From Pseudohongiella sp. (GTDB lineage Bacteria > Pseudomonadota > Gammaproteobacteria > Pseudomonadales > Pseudohongiellaceae): a stretch of 64,000 nucleotides of DNA. A program made the position numbers and the translations under genes. Below are positions 43,960-52,433 of this stretch, one piece after another. Each line of letters starts with the position of its first letter. The first letter of the stretch is position 1. Below the pieces are notes generated by a model that did not search any database, was not told the DNA's origin, and saw nothing but the letters and a program-made list of their open reading frames with translations. The DNA lies in NCBI GenBank assembly GCA_030651695.1, contig JAUSCD010000033.1, positions 62,001-126,000 on the forward strand, written 5' to 3'.

Positions 43960-45534
43960 TCAAGGCAACATAAAACCACGGATGGCATAAAACAGAAATG
44001 CCGACATCAGCGCAGATGCCGGCACTGTAATCAGCCATGCGCCCGCAATCCGGAAAATCTGCGAACGTTTGACCAGCTCCTGTCGGTAACCTTTTTTCAG
44101 ACTTTTGCGATCGAGTTTGGAGAATAGTTCATGGCCGTCTGATTGCTGCGCCCGTTGTTTGAGTTCACGTAGCATGACACCGCGCTCCTGCACAGTAGCA
44201 GCATCGAAAAGCGCGATGAACGCATCAATTTCAGCCGCGTCACTCTCCGGGTGATGCGCTTTTATTTCTGCAATCATGCGTGCATAGTTGCTCTTCAGAT
44301 ACTCGCGCAGGAAACCCACACCAAATACGCCGCCAACTGCAATATGTGTTGAACTGACAGGCAGGCCCATCTGACTGGCAAGAATCACGGTCAGACTTGC
44401 AGACATGGCAATACAAAATGCGCGCATCTGATCCAGTTCAGTAATTTCCGTGCCAACTGTGCGAATCACTTTCGGGCCAAAAAGCACGAGGCCAAGTGCA
44501 ATACCCAACGCACCTATGACCATTACCCAAGTAGGAATGGCAGCAGTGGTGTGAACGACTCCGCCGGACATCACTACATCGATAATGGCAGCCAGGGGCC
44601 CGATGGCGTTAGCCACATCGTTGGATCCGTGAGCAAAACTAAGCAGTGCCGCAGCACATACAAGCGGCACATTAAATAGCGAATTCACACTTTGTTTTGA
44701 GTTGTCGATCAGACCGGCGCGTCTGGAAACAATTCTGCGCACAAACCAGAAAACAACAACACCTATCATCAGGCCATAAAACACGGCAGCACCAAAACTC
44801 ACAGGCCATATCCGGTTAAGCCCTTTCAGGAGCAGATAAGTGGAGAAAGTCCATCCCATCAAACCCACCAACACAGGTACAGTAGCACTCGCCGCATCGG
44901 CCATATTCGATTTGTAGGTAATACTGCGCTTGATCACATACAGAAACACTGCTGCAAATATTCCGCCCAGAACGGGTGAAATCACCCAGCTTGCAGCAAT
45001 GTTCCCCATAGTAGGCCAGTCAACAATTTGTGGCCCCGCCGCCGCCATGCCACCACCGAGTACTGCACCTACGATCGAATGTGTAGTAGAAACCGGCGCG
45101 CCGACAGCGGTTGCCAGATTCAGCCAGATAGCGCCTGCAAGTAATGATGCCAGCATGATCCAGACAAATGTGTCTGCGTCGGCAATGAGCTCCGGATTGA
45201 TAATGCCACTGCGTATAGTGCCAACAACTTCGCCACCCGCAAGGATCGCTCCGGCTGCCTCAAAAACAGCAGCAATCACCAGCGCTCCACCCAGTGTCAG
45301 CGCTTTGGAACCTACTGCAGGGCCCACATTGTTGGCAACATCGTTGGCGCCGATATTCATTGCCATATAAGCGCCTACCACACTGGCAACAACCAGCATG
45401 ATACTGACTCCGCCTGCCGTGACCGACATCGCGTACAACACCACACCAACAACAAACAACAACGCCAGGGCCAGCCGTAACAACTCGGCACCACGCGACA
45501 TTTCCTTTTCTTTTAAAGGTTTTGCATTTTTCAT
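43960..45534 (-). CDS. Inorganic phosphate transporter, PiT family
   Basis: Secondary phosphate transporter of 524 aa. Both PiT repeats are visible: MAMNIGANDVANNVGPAVGSKAL and LLSFAHGSNDVANAIGPLA. An insertion with a charged helical region near residues 420-480 gives it a length above the bacterial mean. It imports phosphate (or metal-phosphate) with protons or sodium. It lies 20 bp downstream of a Ca/Na antiporter on the same strand. The start could alternatively be the internal ATG at 45501. Confidence 0.9.
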   Translation of the reverse strand: MKNAKPLKEKEMSRGAELLRLALALLFVVGVVLYAMSVTAGGVSIMLVVASVVGAYMAMNIGANDVANNVGPAVGSKALTLGGALVIAAVFEAAGAILAGGEVVGTIRSGIINPELIADADTFVWIMLASLLAGAIWLNLATAVGAPVSTTHSIVGAVLGGGMAAAGPQIVDWPTMGNIAASWVISPVLGGIFAAVFLYVIKRSITYKSNMADAASATVPVLVGLMGWTFSTYLLLKGLNRIWPVSFGAAVFYGLMIGVVVFWFVRRIVSRRAGLIDNSKQSVNSLFNVPLVCAAALLSFAHGSNDVANAIGPLAAIIDVVMSGGVVHTTAAIPTWVMVIGALGIALGLVLFGPKVIRTVGTEITELDQMRAFCIAMSASLTVILASQMGLPVSSTHIAVGGVFGVGFLREYLKSNYARMIAEIKAHHPESDAAEIDAFIALFDAATVQERGVMLRELKQRAQQSDGHELFSKLDRKSLKKGYRQELVKRSQIFRIAGAWLITVPASALMSAFLFYAIRGFMLP

Positions 45535-45554
45535 GATGGGGACAAGTACTCAGT

Positions 45555-46637
45555 TCAGGAAGGAGTTTTGCGACTGCGCTGATAACGCCATGCCATGGTT
45601 AACAACATGATCACCGTGGCGGGCATAACAAACCAGACCATGGCCGTGCCAAAGGTATGCAGATTTTCGTGCTGCTGCGCCGCCATAAGCAGATAGATGG
45701 TATAGGCGACGTAATAGAACAGGAACAGAACGCCGCTGGTACGTGAAATCAGATAGCCGGTAAAAAAGATTGGCAGGCAGATCAATGCCACTCCAATCAT
45801 CACCGGGATGTCAAAGACCAGAGCGGCATCAGCCACCTGAACGCCGTCAGGCGCAACAATACTGGATAAGCCCAGCACTGCCAGCAAGTTAAACAGGTTA
45901 CTGCCAACCACGTTACCCACAGCTATATCGCGCTCGCCTCTCAAACTGGCAATCACTGAAGTTGCCAGCTCTGGCATGGACGTGCCTGCCGCGACAATGG
46001 TCAGGCCTATCACCAGTTCAGTCATACCGAGGTATTGCGCGATCTGCACTGCGCTGTCCACCAGCCAGCGAGAGCCGAGCACCAGCAGACCCAGACCTGC
46101 CACGATAAAAACAGCATCACGCACATGCTGCATACGTGTGTCTGATCGGACACTGTACCCGGCGTCATATTGCTCGTGTACAACAGCGCTCGATTCACGG
46201 CGGCTCTGACGGATCAGAAAAAACGTGTATGCAAGCACAGTTCCGAACAGGATAAGGCCATCAATACGGGAGATTTTATTATCCAGCCCCATCAGTAAAA
46301 CAGCGACAGAGGCTGCAATCATCAGAGGAACATCGAGCCGGACAAGTTGCCGGGATACAACCAGCGGCGCCACAATTGCAGACAATCCGAGAATAAGCAG
46401 TATGTTAAAAATATTACTGCCAACAACGTTGCCCAGCGCCAGATCAGCCTGACCGGTCCAGGAGGCGCCGATACTCACTGCCATCTCAGGCGCGCTGGTG
46501 CCAAAAGCAACAATGGTCAATCCAATAACAAGAGGCGAAATACCCAGGCTTGAGGCAAGTCGTGAGGCGCCGCGCACCAGAATCTCAGCGCCAAACACCA
46601 ACAACACCAGTCCTGCTATCAGGTACACAATGACCAT
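45555..46637 (-). CDS. Calcium/sodium antiporter, CaCA family (YrbG-like)
   Basis: Cation exchanger of 360 aa. The two alpha repeats of the CaCA family are clear: LTIVAFGTSAPEMAVSIGAS with GNVVGSNIFNILLILG, and LTIVAAGTSMPELATSVIAS with GNVVGSNLFNLLAVLG. It would extrude Ca2+ in exchange for Na+ or H+. It is followed by the PiT transporter in the same direction with a 20-bp gap, pointing to a calcium-phosphate pair. The C-terminal 40 residues are an extra hydrophobic and basic tail. Confidence 0.9.
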   Translation of the reverse strand: MVIVYLIAGLVLLVFGAEILVRGASRLASSLGISPLVIGLTIVAFGTSAPEMAVSIGASWTGQADLALGNVVGSNIFNILLILGLSAIVAPLVVSRQLVRLDVPLMIAASVAVLLMGLDNKISRIDGLILFGTVLAYTFFLIRQSRRESSAVVHEQYDAGYSVRSDTRMQHVRDAVFIVAGLGLLVLGSRWLVDSAVQIAQYLGMTELVIGLTIVAAGTSMPELATSVIASLRGERDIAVGNVVGSNLFNLLAVLGLSSIVAPDGVQVADAALVFDIPVMIGVALICLPIFFTGYLISRTSGVLFLFYYVAYTIYLLMAAQQHENLHTFGTAMVWFVMPATVIMLLTMAWRYQRSRKTPS

Positions 46638-46762
46638 AAGAATCCCGGGAGCTAAATCTTGTTACGGCCTGAATCAGGTGTTCGGGCGGCGCATGATACG
46701 CCTAATCCGCAGCAGACTAAAGAGGCCCCGAAGCTTCCGGAAATCTATTGCGGCGATACCGC

Positions 46763-49333
46763 TCATGCGGAGTTTCTGGCTGCGTTGATATTGCCAAACA
46801 GTGTACGTACAACCATTTTCTCATACAGAGACAAGCGTTGCGGATCGTCCTCTTCACGACTTTCGCGGATGCGAATCAGTGCATATTGCTGGATCATCAA
46901 CAGCGGCATTACCACGCGCTCACGCAGGCGAATGCTGAGCCGGCTGCGCGGGTTGTCTTCAAGCAATTCGGTTTGTCCTGACACTTTTAGTGCCATCTCG
47001 CGGCTCAGGCTATACTCCTGATAAATATCCTGCCAGAACTCACCAAAACGTTGATCAGACTCCATGTAGCGAGTCAGTTCAAAATTGGTTTTACTCATGC
47101 TTTGCATGCTGTTGGCAATCAATGCACGAAAAAAACGCGAATGCTGATACAGGCTTACGCAAGCATCCAGCTGACCCAGATCCTCCTGAGCTTTCAGCGC
47201 CGAGCCCAGGCCGTAAAATCCGGGAACATTCTGTTTAAGCTGACTCCATGCGCCGACAAAAGGAATGGCGCGAAGGTCTTCAAATTTTAACGCCCCGTCA
47301 CCACCACGTTTGGATGGGCGGCTGCCGATATTGGCCATGGCGTAGTATTTGAGCACACTCATTTCTTCAAGATATGGCATAAACAGATCGTGTTGTTTGA
47401 ATGCCTCATAACGAGCATAACTGCGTTCCGCCAGATCCCTGATCAGGTTACGCTGAAGATCATCCAGCTCCCGGTCGGCACGATCAATCAGATTATTTTC
47501 CAGTCCCGCTGTCATCAACTGGCCAAGATTATTAGTGGCTGCCGCTTTGATGCCGTAATGGGAGCTGATGGTCTGCCCCTGTACCGTCAGCTGGATTTGA
47601 TTGCTTTCAATTTTTATCCCGTGCGCGGCATAAAAAAGATACGCGTCACCGCCGCCACGCGCGGGTGGTCCGCCCCGGCCATCGAAGAATATCACTTCCA
47701 CACCGGCATCGCGCGAAACTGAGGTAATGGTCTCTTTGGCAGAATAAATGGCCCAGTTAGCCATCAGATAACCACCGTCTTTGGTGCCATCTGAAAAACC
47801 CAGCATGACCGTCTGGCGTCTACGCCGCTGCGAAATATGGGCCTGATAATATTTGTTTTGATAAAGACTGATCATGGAGTCGCCAGCGCCTTGCAGATCG
47901 CTGACGGTTTCGAACAATGGGACTATATCGACGCTGATTGCGTTGTCACCCCATCCACACAGGCGAAGCAGCGCGATAACTCTGGCAACATCTACCGGCC
48001 CGCGGCAGTTGCTGATGATGTAACGGTGCGCACCACGCTCACCATTGCGTTGCTGGATCCGCCCAATGACAGACATCGACTCTATGGTGTCCCGAACCAC
48101 AGGATCGTCGGATACAGAACTGTCCGCAATACCGGAGCAGGTCAGCAGAGCACTGATCTGCTCCTGCTCCGTCAGTTGCGAAAAGTCAGCAGGCAAAATC
48201 TCTGGCTGGTTGGCAAGCACTGAATCCAGCGTGCGCTTGATGATGCGGCTGTCTTGCCGGATATCAATACTGGCAAAGTGCAGACCAAACAGAGATACCT
48301 TGCGACGAAAGGACTGCAATTGATCCACAAACATCGACTGATATTTTGTTGTAATCAGCTCTTCCGCTTCATCGAGCACCGAAAAAATATTTTCCAGTGT
48401 TATAGGTTGACGATGGTCCTTTTCAACAAGTTCTTCGTGTATACGTTTTTCCAGCCTGTCCAGCAGGTCATAAACACCGGCGAATGTCAGTCTGCGTTTG
48501 ATGTGGCGCAGATCATGGTGATAACACTGCAAGATCGTGTAGCGCAGACGTGCAGCCACTTTTAACGTGGTGTCTGTGGTCACAAACGGATTGCCGTCCC
48601 GGTCTCCGCCCGGCCAGAAACCAATACTCACCAATTCGCTGTTGCTGTTCACTTGTTCTGGAAAACGCTCCGCCAATGGGTCCACCAGATCGCCAATGGC
48701 CGGATAAAAAATATTGCCCAGATACCAGGTCAGCAACACAGCTTCGTCATAGGGCGTGGGTTTTTGTTTCTGAAAAAACGGCGTGTTTCCCAACTGCTGT
48801 AACAGGTCACGCATTTCCCCGATGCGCGCTCCGGAAATGGCATCGGTCAGATCTGAAATAATCGCCAACACCTGCCCCGGGTAGAATTGGGTCGGGTGCG
48901 CGGTCAACACCACACGCACACCAAAATTCTGCAGAACCTGACCCAGCTTGTCAGTGCGCCCCTCATCCGCTGCGCGCTCAGTCAGACGTATCAGAGAACT
49001 CTTGTTGTCGATCTGATGAATACGGCTGTATGCCGCATCTTCCAACGCATCAATCAGCACCACCTGGCGCTCTACATACTGGATAATTTTGAACAGAAAC
49101 TGTATCTGTTCTTTTTCTGTAAAGTGGGCACGATGCTGATTAAAAAACTCGGTGAGGATGGCGACCGGATCATGGCCTTTTTGCAGACCATCCTCGCAGG
49201 CTTCCGTGAGTAAAGGCAACAAGGTACCGGTTTGCTCCACCGCATCCAGCGGCAGTGTCAGGAACAGGCTGTTGTACAACTGATAATTCAGCTCCACCAG
49301 TTCTTCGAATAATCGCGCTGTCTGATCCGTCAT
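46763..49333 (-). CDS. ppc: Phosphoenolpyruvate carboxylase
   Basis: Anaplerotic enzyme making oxaloacetate from PEP and bicarbonate, 856 aa from the ATG at 49333 (a TTG at 49348 opens the frame). The catalytic histidine lies in VLTAHPTQFYPGQ, and the loops GFWPGGDRDGNP, LGFSDGTKDGGYL and FFDGRGGPPARGGG are intact. The C-terminus ends AARNSA, unlike the usual (Q/R)NTG end that reaches the active site, a variation worth noting. The activator-binding region cannot be judged. It may be cotranscribed with upstream yfbR and the MFS gene. Confidence 0.92.
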   Translation of the reverse strand: MTDQTARLFEELVELNYQLYNSLFLTLPLDAVEQTGTLLPLLTEACEDGLQKGHDPVAILTEFFNQHRAHFTEKEQIQFLFKIIQYVERQVVLIDALEDAAYSRIHQIDNKSSLIRLTERAADEGRTDKLGQVLQNFGVRVVLTAHPTQFYPGQVLAIISDLTDAISGARIGEMRDLLQQLGNTPFFQKQKPTPYDEAVLLTWYLGNIFYPAIGDLVDPLAERFPEQVNSNSELVSIGFWPGGDRDGNPFVTTDTTLKVAARLRYTILQCYHHDLRHIKRRLTFAGVYDLLDRLEKRIHEELVEKDHRQPITLENIFSVLDEAEELITTKYQSMFVDQLQSFRRKVSLFGLHFASIDIRQDSRIIKRTLDSVLANQPEILPADFSQLTEQEQISALLTCSGIADSSVSDDPVVRDTIESMSVIGRIQQRNGERGAHRYIISNCRGPVDVARVIALLRLCGWGDNAISVDIVPLFETVSDLQGAGDSMISLYQNKYYQAHISQRRRRQTVMLGFSDGTKDGGYLMANWAIYSAKETITSVSRDAGVEVIFFDGRGGPPARGGGDAYLFYAAHGIKIESNQIQLTVQGQTISSHYGIKAAATNNLGQLMTAGLENNLIDRADRELDDLQRNLIRDLAERSYARYEAFKQHDLFMPYLEEMSVLKYYAMANIGSRPSKRGGDGALKFEDLRAIPFVGAWSQLKQNVPGFYGLGSALKAQEDLGQLDACVSLYQHSRFFRALIANSMQSMSKTNFELTRYMESDQRFGEFWQDIYQEYSLSREMALKVSGQTELLEDNPRSRLSIRLRERVVMPLLMIQQYALIRIRESREEDDPQRLSLYEKMVVRTLFGNINAARNSA

Positions 49334-49388
49334 GCCATACCTGCTCAAGATTTGTGTATTTAGCTGCTATTTGCCTGGATTGTGAGAT

Positions 49389-50657
49389 TCAGCCAGCCGG
49401 GCGCTGCCTCAAGGGTCGGGCATTCAGCGGGTACGACAGATTCATCAGTACCAGCGCGACAAACACATACAGCGCGCAACTGCCAAACAGCCCTGCTGCC
49501 GAGACTCCGTTATCAATGAAGTATCCAAACAATACTGGTGCGGCTGAGGTGGATATCACCATGACCGACATGTTCATCGCCCGTATGGCGCCCAGTTTAC
49601 GCGTCCCATAGATTTCAGGCCACAGAGAACCTGATATGGGCGGGCTGCTGCCAGCTGACATACCCAGACAAACCATCATCAGTACAGCGGCCCAATCGCC
49701 GGGCACATACGCAGCCACCAGCATACAAACCAGAAGCGGCAGCAAAAATACGGGCAGTAAACGCACCGGTTTGAATCGATCAACCAATGCACCACTCACC
49801 AGTGAGCTGATCCAGTGCACGGCGCCGTAAACCACAAAACAGGTCGCCAGCCAATTCAGACTCCAGTCCTTGCTGCTCGCCAGAAAATTCTGGTGAATAA
49901 AAATACCGGTGATGAGAAACGGGTTGGCCACAATCCCCGGCAGCGCCAGCCAGTATCTGTAGTCCAGCAGAACTTCTCGCCGGCCCGCAGCAAAATCCTC
50001 ATCATCAGGTACCGCGCCGGTCAGCCCATCGGCAGGCGCGGCGGTTTGCTCGGCCTGCGCCACATCTGCCGTGTGATCTGCACGCACAAGCAGGGCAAGA
50101 AATAGTGGCACCAGCAGTAGCGGAACAATAAACGCCAGCCATAAAAAGGTCTGTTGCCACCCCAATGCAGCAATCAAGCTTACTGCCAGCAAGGGCAACA
50201 CGATTTCGCCTATGGGCACAGCGGACATGGCCACACTGACCGCTTTGCCTCTTTGCTCATCAAAATAACGTGTTAATGTGGTCATGCCGGTGTGGGGCAA
50301 CAACGATTGACCAAAAAGGCGCAGCAGGAAAAAGCCTGCCATGAGCATCAACAGACCGTCAGCCTGCGACAGTAACAACATCGCAGCACCCAGCCCTGCA
50401 ACCACCGCCAGCGTATAACTGCGCAGACTGACACGGTCGATCAAACCACCAGCCCACAACACAACAAACGCGGACACCAGTGTCCCGAGTGAATAAGCAC
50501 TGCCATACTCGGCGGCACTTAATCCCAGCGAGCGTTGAATATCAGAGCCAAACCACGCCACAAAAAATGACTGTCCGAAATTACCGGCAAACACCGCAAG
50601 AAAGCCGAATACCAGCAAAGTCCACTGTTGCCTGATAAAACTCAGATAGGAAATCAC
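49389..50657 (-). CDS. MFS transporter
   Basis: Major facilitator superfamily permease of 422 aa with twelve predicted helices. The loop 2-3 region reads GTLVSAFVVLWAGGLIDRVS, a typical MFS signature, and residues 195-225 form an acidic central loop. It resembles the monocarboxylate or oxalate/formate type antiporters. The start is a GTG at 50657 with GGAG upstream, 34 bp after yfbR, so the two are probably in one operon. Substrate unknown. Confidence 0.85.
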   Translation of the reverse strand: MISYLSFIRQQWTLLVFGFLAVFAGNFGQSFFVAWFGSDIQRSLGLSAAEYGSAYSLGTLVSAFVVLWAGGLIDRVSLRSYTLAVVAGLGAAMLLLSQADGLLMLMAGFFLLRLFGQSLLPHTGMTTLTRYFDEQRGKAVSVAMSAVPIGEIVLPLLAVSLIAALGWQQTFLWLAFIVPLLLVPLFLALLVRADHTADVAQAEQTAAPADGLTGAVPDDEDFAAGRREVLLDYRYWLALPGIVANPFLITGIFIHQNFLASSKDWSLNWLATCFVVYGAVHWISSLVSGALVDRFKPVRLLPVFLLPLLVCMLVAAYVPGDWAAVLMMVCLGMSAGSSPPISGSLWPEIYGTRKLGAIRAMNMSVMVISTSAAPVLFGYFIDNGVSAAGLFGSCALYVFVALVLMNLSYPLNARPLRQRPAG

Positions 50658-50691
50658 CGATTACTCCAACAACCGGCCTGACCGGACTGCA

Positions 50692-51288
50692 TCATTTCAA
50701 CAACTCATCCAGCGTGAGACTGTAGCTGGGGCCAAATGTCTCCAGAAAATATTTCACTTCGGGGCTGGTGTTGCGCTCCAGACGGCGGCGCACATCTTCT
50801 TCAGCTTTTTTAAATTCCGCGTTGCCGGCCTGCACTTCCGCCTTGCATTTAAGCCAGGCGCAGATCATGTCAGCCGACTTGATCACAGTATGCACATCAT
50901 CTGCCAGCTCTTCCTCGATCAGCACCTTACGAAAATCCGGCTTCAGATCAGGCGGCAACAGATTGAGCAACTCATGTCCGGCCTGTTTCTCGATGGCTTT
51001 GTAAGCCCGGGTGATTTCCGGCGAGTGATATTTGATGGGCGAAGGCATGTCACCGGTAATCACTTCGCTGCAATCATGATAAAGAGCGGCAACCACAACG
51101 GCGTTAACGTCCAACTGACCACCAAAATAGCGATTTTTCACCAGCGCCAACACATGGGTGACTGTGGCTACTTCCCAACTGTGCTCCATGACGTTTTCAT
51201 TGATCACATTGCGCTTCATACCCCAGCGCTGCAACCAGCGGAGTTTGCTGATGTAGGCAAAGAAGTGACTGCGCGGTGATTCGGACAT
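50692..51288 (-). CDS. yfbR: 5'-deoxynucleotidase YfbR
   Basis: HD-domain nucleotidase of 198 aa acting on dNMPs. The metal site is made of ENVMEHSWEVATVTH, ALYHDCSEVITGDMPSPIKY and a later aspartate in KSADMICAWLKCKAE. Length and order match E. coli YfbR. It helps balance deoxynucleotide pools. It is the first gene of a likely yfbR-MFS unit. Confidence 0.93.
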   Translation of the reverse strand: MSESPRSHFFAYISKLRWLQRWGMKRNVINENVMEHSWEVATVTHVLALVKNRYFGGQLDVNAVVVAALYHDCSEVITGDMPSPIKYHSPEITRAYKAIEKQAGHELLNLLPPDLKPDFRKVLIEEELADDVHTVIKSADMICAWLKCKAEVQAGNAEFKKAEEDVRRRLERNTSPEVKYFLETFGPSYSLTLDELLK

Positions 51289-51486
51289 GGGGGGAAATAC
51301 TCCAAAGCGGGACAGGCGCCATTCTCAGCGGCCTTGGCACACGAGTCAACCGCCACCCCTAAGCAGAAGCACGCAAGAATGGCCAATTTGCTGATGAGGA
51401 TTGGATCGGATTGACTGCACTGTTAAGATGCAAACGCATTATTATCGATGCATATTCCTATCGATGTAAAAAGAGCCGTAATTGTT

Positions 51487-51810
51487 ATGAGTCATCGCCC
51501 GGAACTACAACAGCCAAGCCCTTTCCGACGCCTGGTTTCAGGACACTACGGGCTGGCGCTGACCTATTGGATACTCTACCTGATCGTTGCGGGGATATTT
51601 TTTGTTGCCGGCAGTGCAGCGGTGGCTGATGGCAACTGGTCAAGCTACACCCTGATGCTGGGGGCGACGCTGACATGGACGTTTATTCTGCTGTTTGGTA
51701 TTCAGCGGGCGTACAAGGGCGAGGACCCGGGCAAAGCGCTGGGACGCATCGCCATACTATTCCTCCTGCTTAACATGACCAATGCACTGGCAACGCTAAG
51801 CTTTATCTAG
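51487..51810 (+). CDS. Small membrane protein of unknown function
   Basis: Protein of 107 aa with three hydrophobic segments (YWILYLIVAGIFFVAGSA; YTLMLGATLTWTFILLFG; IAILFLLLNMTNALATLSF). I do not recognise the family. A start at 51448 is also in frame, but the ATG at 51487 gives a more typical polar N-terminus. It overlaps the convergent XRE gene by 15 bp at the 3' ends. Confidence 0.6.
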   Translation: MSHRPELQQPSPFRRLVSGHYGLALTYWILYLIVAGIFFVAGSAAVADGNWSSYTLMLGATLTWTFILLFGIQRAYKGEDPGKALGRIAILFLLLNMTNALATLSFI

Positions 51811-52119
51811 ATCCGGCTCCTGATCATCACCGCTCTCAGCCACCTGCTTCTCGTGAATGGTGGCCGCTGCTGCCAAACCCCTTCTGAGTGGTGGCTGGTA
51901 GACACGAATGGTGTCGACTGCCGGAAACAGATCACCGACATCCACATGAAATGCCTTGCATAGCTGCTCCAGCGTTTGCAGCGTGACGTTCTGATCTTCA
52001 TTCTCGATTCGCATGATGGTGGATTGCGCCACCCCCATCTTACGGGCGAACACACGCTGCGGAGTAGTGCCCCGCCGCTGCCGGATAAATGCTGCCAATC
52101 TCGAACGCAAGTGAACCAT
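51796..52119 (-). CDS. XRE family regulator divergent from AbgT
   Basis: DNA-binding protein of 107 aa. The Cro/C1-type helix-turn-helix is PQRVFARKMGVAQSTIMRIE with NVTLQTLEQLCKAFHVDVGDL behind it. The tail is a short acidic region. The ATG at 52119 sits inside a palindrome (52114-52127), one of two similar sites in the promoter, so autoregulation is very likely. It faces the abgT-like transporter gene across 314 bp. Confidence 0.87.
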   Translation of the reverse strand: MVHLRSRLAAFIRQRRGTTPQRVFARKMGVAQSTIMRIENEDQNVTLQTLEQLCKAFHVDVGDLFPAVDTIRVYQPPLRRGLAAAATIHEKQVAESGDDQEPDLDKA

Positions 52120-52158
52120 ACATGGTTTATACTTCCTGTAACGAACCACATGCGGTTC
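52114..52158. promoter_or_regulatory. Two XRE operator-like palindromes
   Basis: AACCATACATGGTT (52114-52127) and GAACCACATGCGGTTC (52143-52158) share the pattern AACCA..CATG..GGTT and have centres 30 bp apart. The first covers the XRE start codon. Both are imperfect palindromes. Repressor bound to both would block the regulator's own promoter. Confidence 0.75.
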
Positions 52159-52433
52159 ACATTGTTTCACGATTCTGCCAGCAGGAAGCAACGGTCCGGT
52201 CGGACGGCAGAGGTATGCGATGCAGGGTGTGGTGCCCGGGATATTTCCGGTCAGCCATGCATCGCATATCTCCGACCACCAACTCCCGGTACATGTCTCA
52301 GGCAGTTACCTGCCACCATCGCGCACCTGATAAACCTGTCTTTGCCGTCAGCACTTGTCACCAGGCTTTGCTGCTACGGCGCACCTGCATTATGCTTGGG
52401 CCAATAACAGGGTCTAATCAACAGGAATTTATC
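52120..52433. other. Intergenic region between the XRE regulator and AbgT gene
   Basis: The 314-bp gap holds the XRE palindromes and, at 52214-52224 and 52258-52268, an 11-bp perfect inverted repeat (TATGCGATGCA / TGCATCGCATA) around a 33-nt loop. That stem would lie in the abgT-like leader if transcription starts upstream of it. No gene is evident; an open frame through this region upstream of the AbgT ATG is read as non-coding. Confidence 0.5.

Noticed and set aside
52089-52433. N-terminal extension of the AbgT frame by 115 codons
   Set aside because: It would run through the XRE operators and an inverted repeat; the ATG at 52434 has a ribosome binding site and the family N-terminus.
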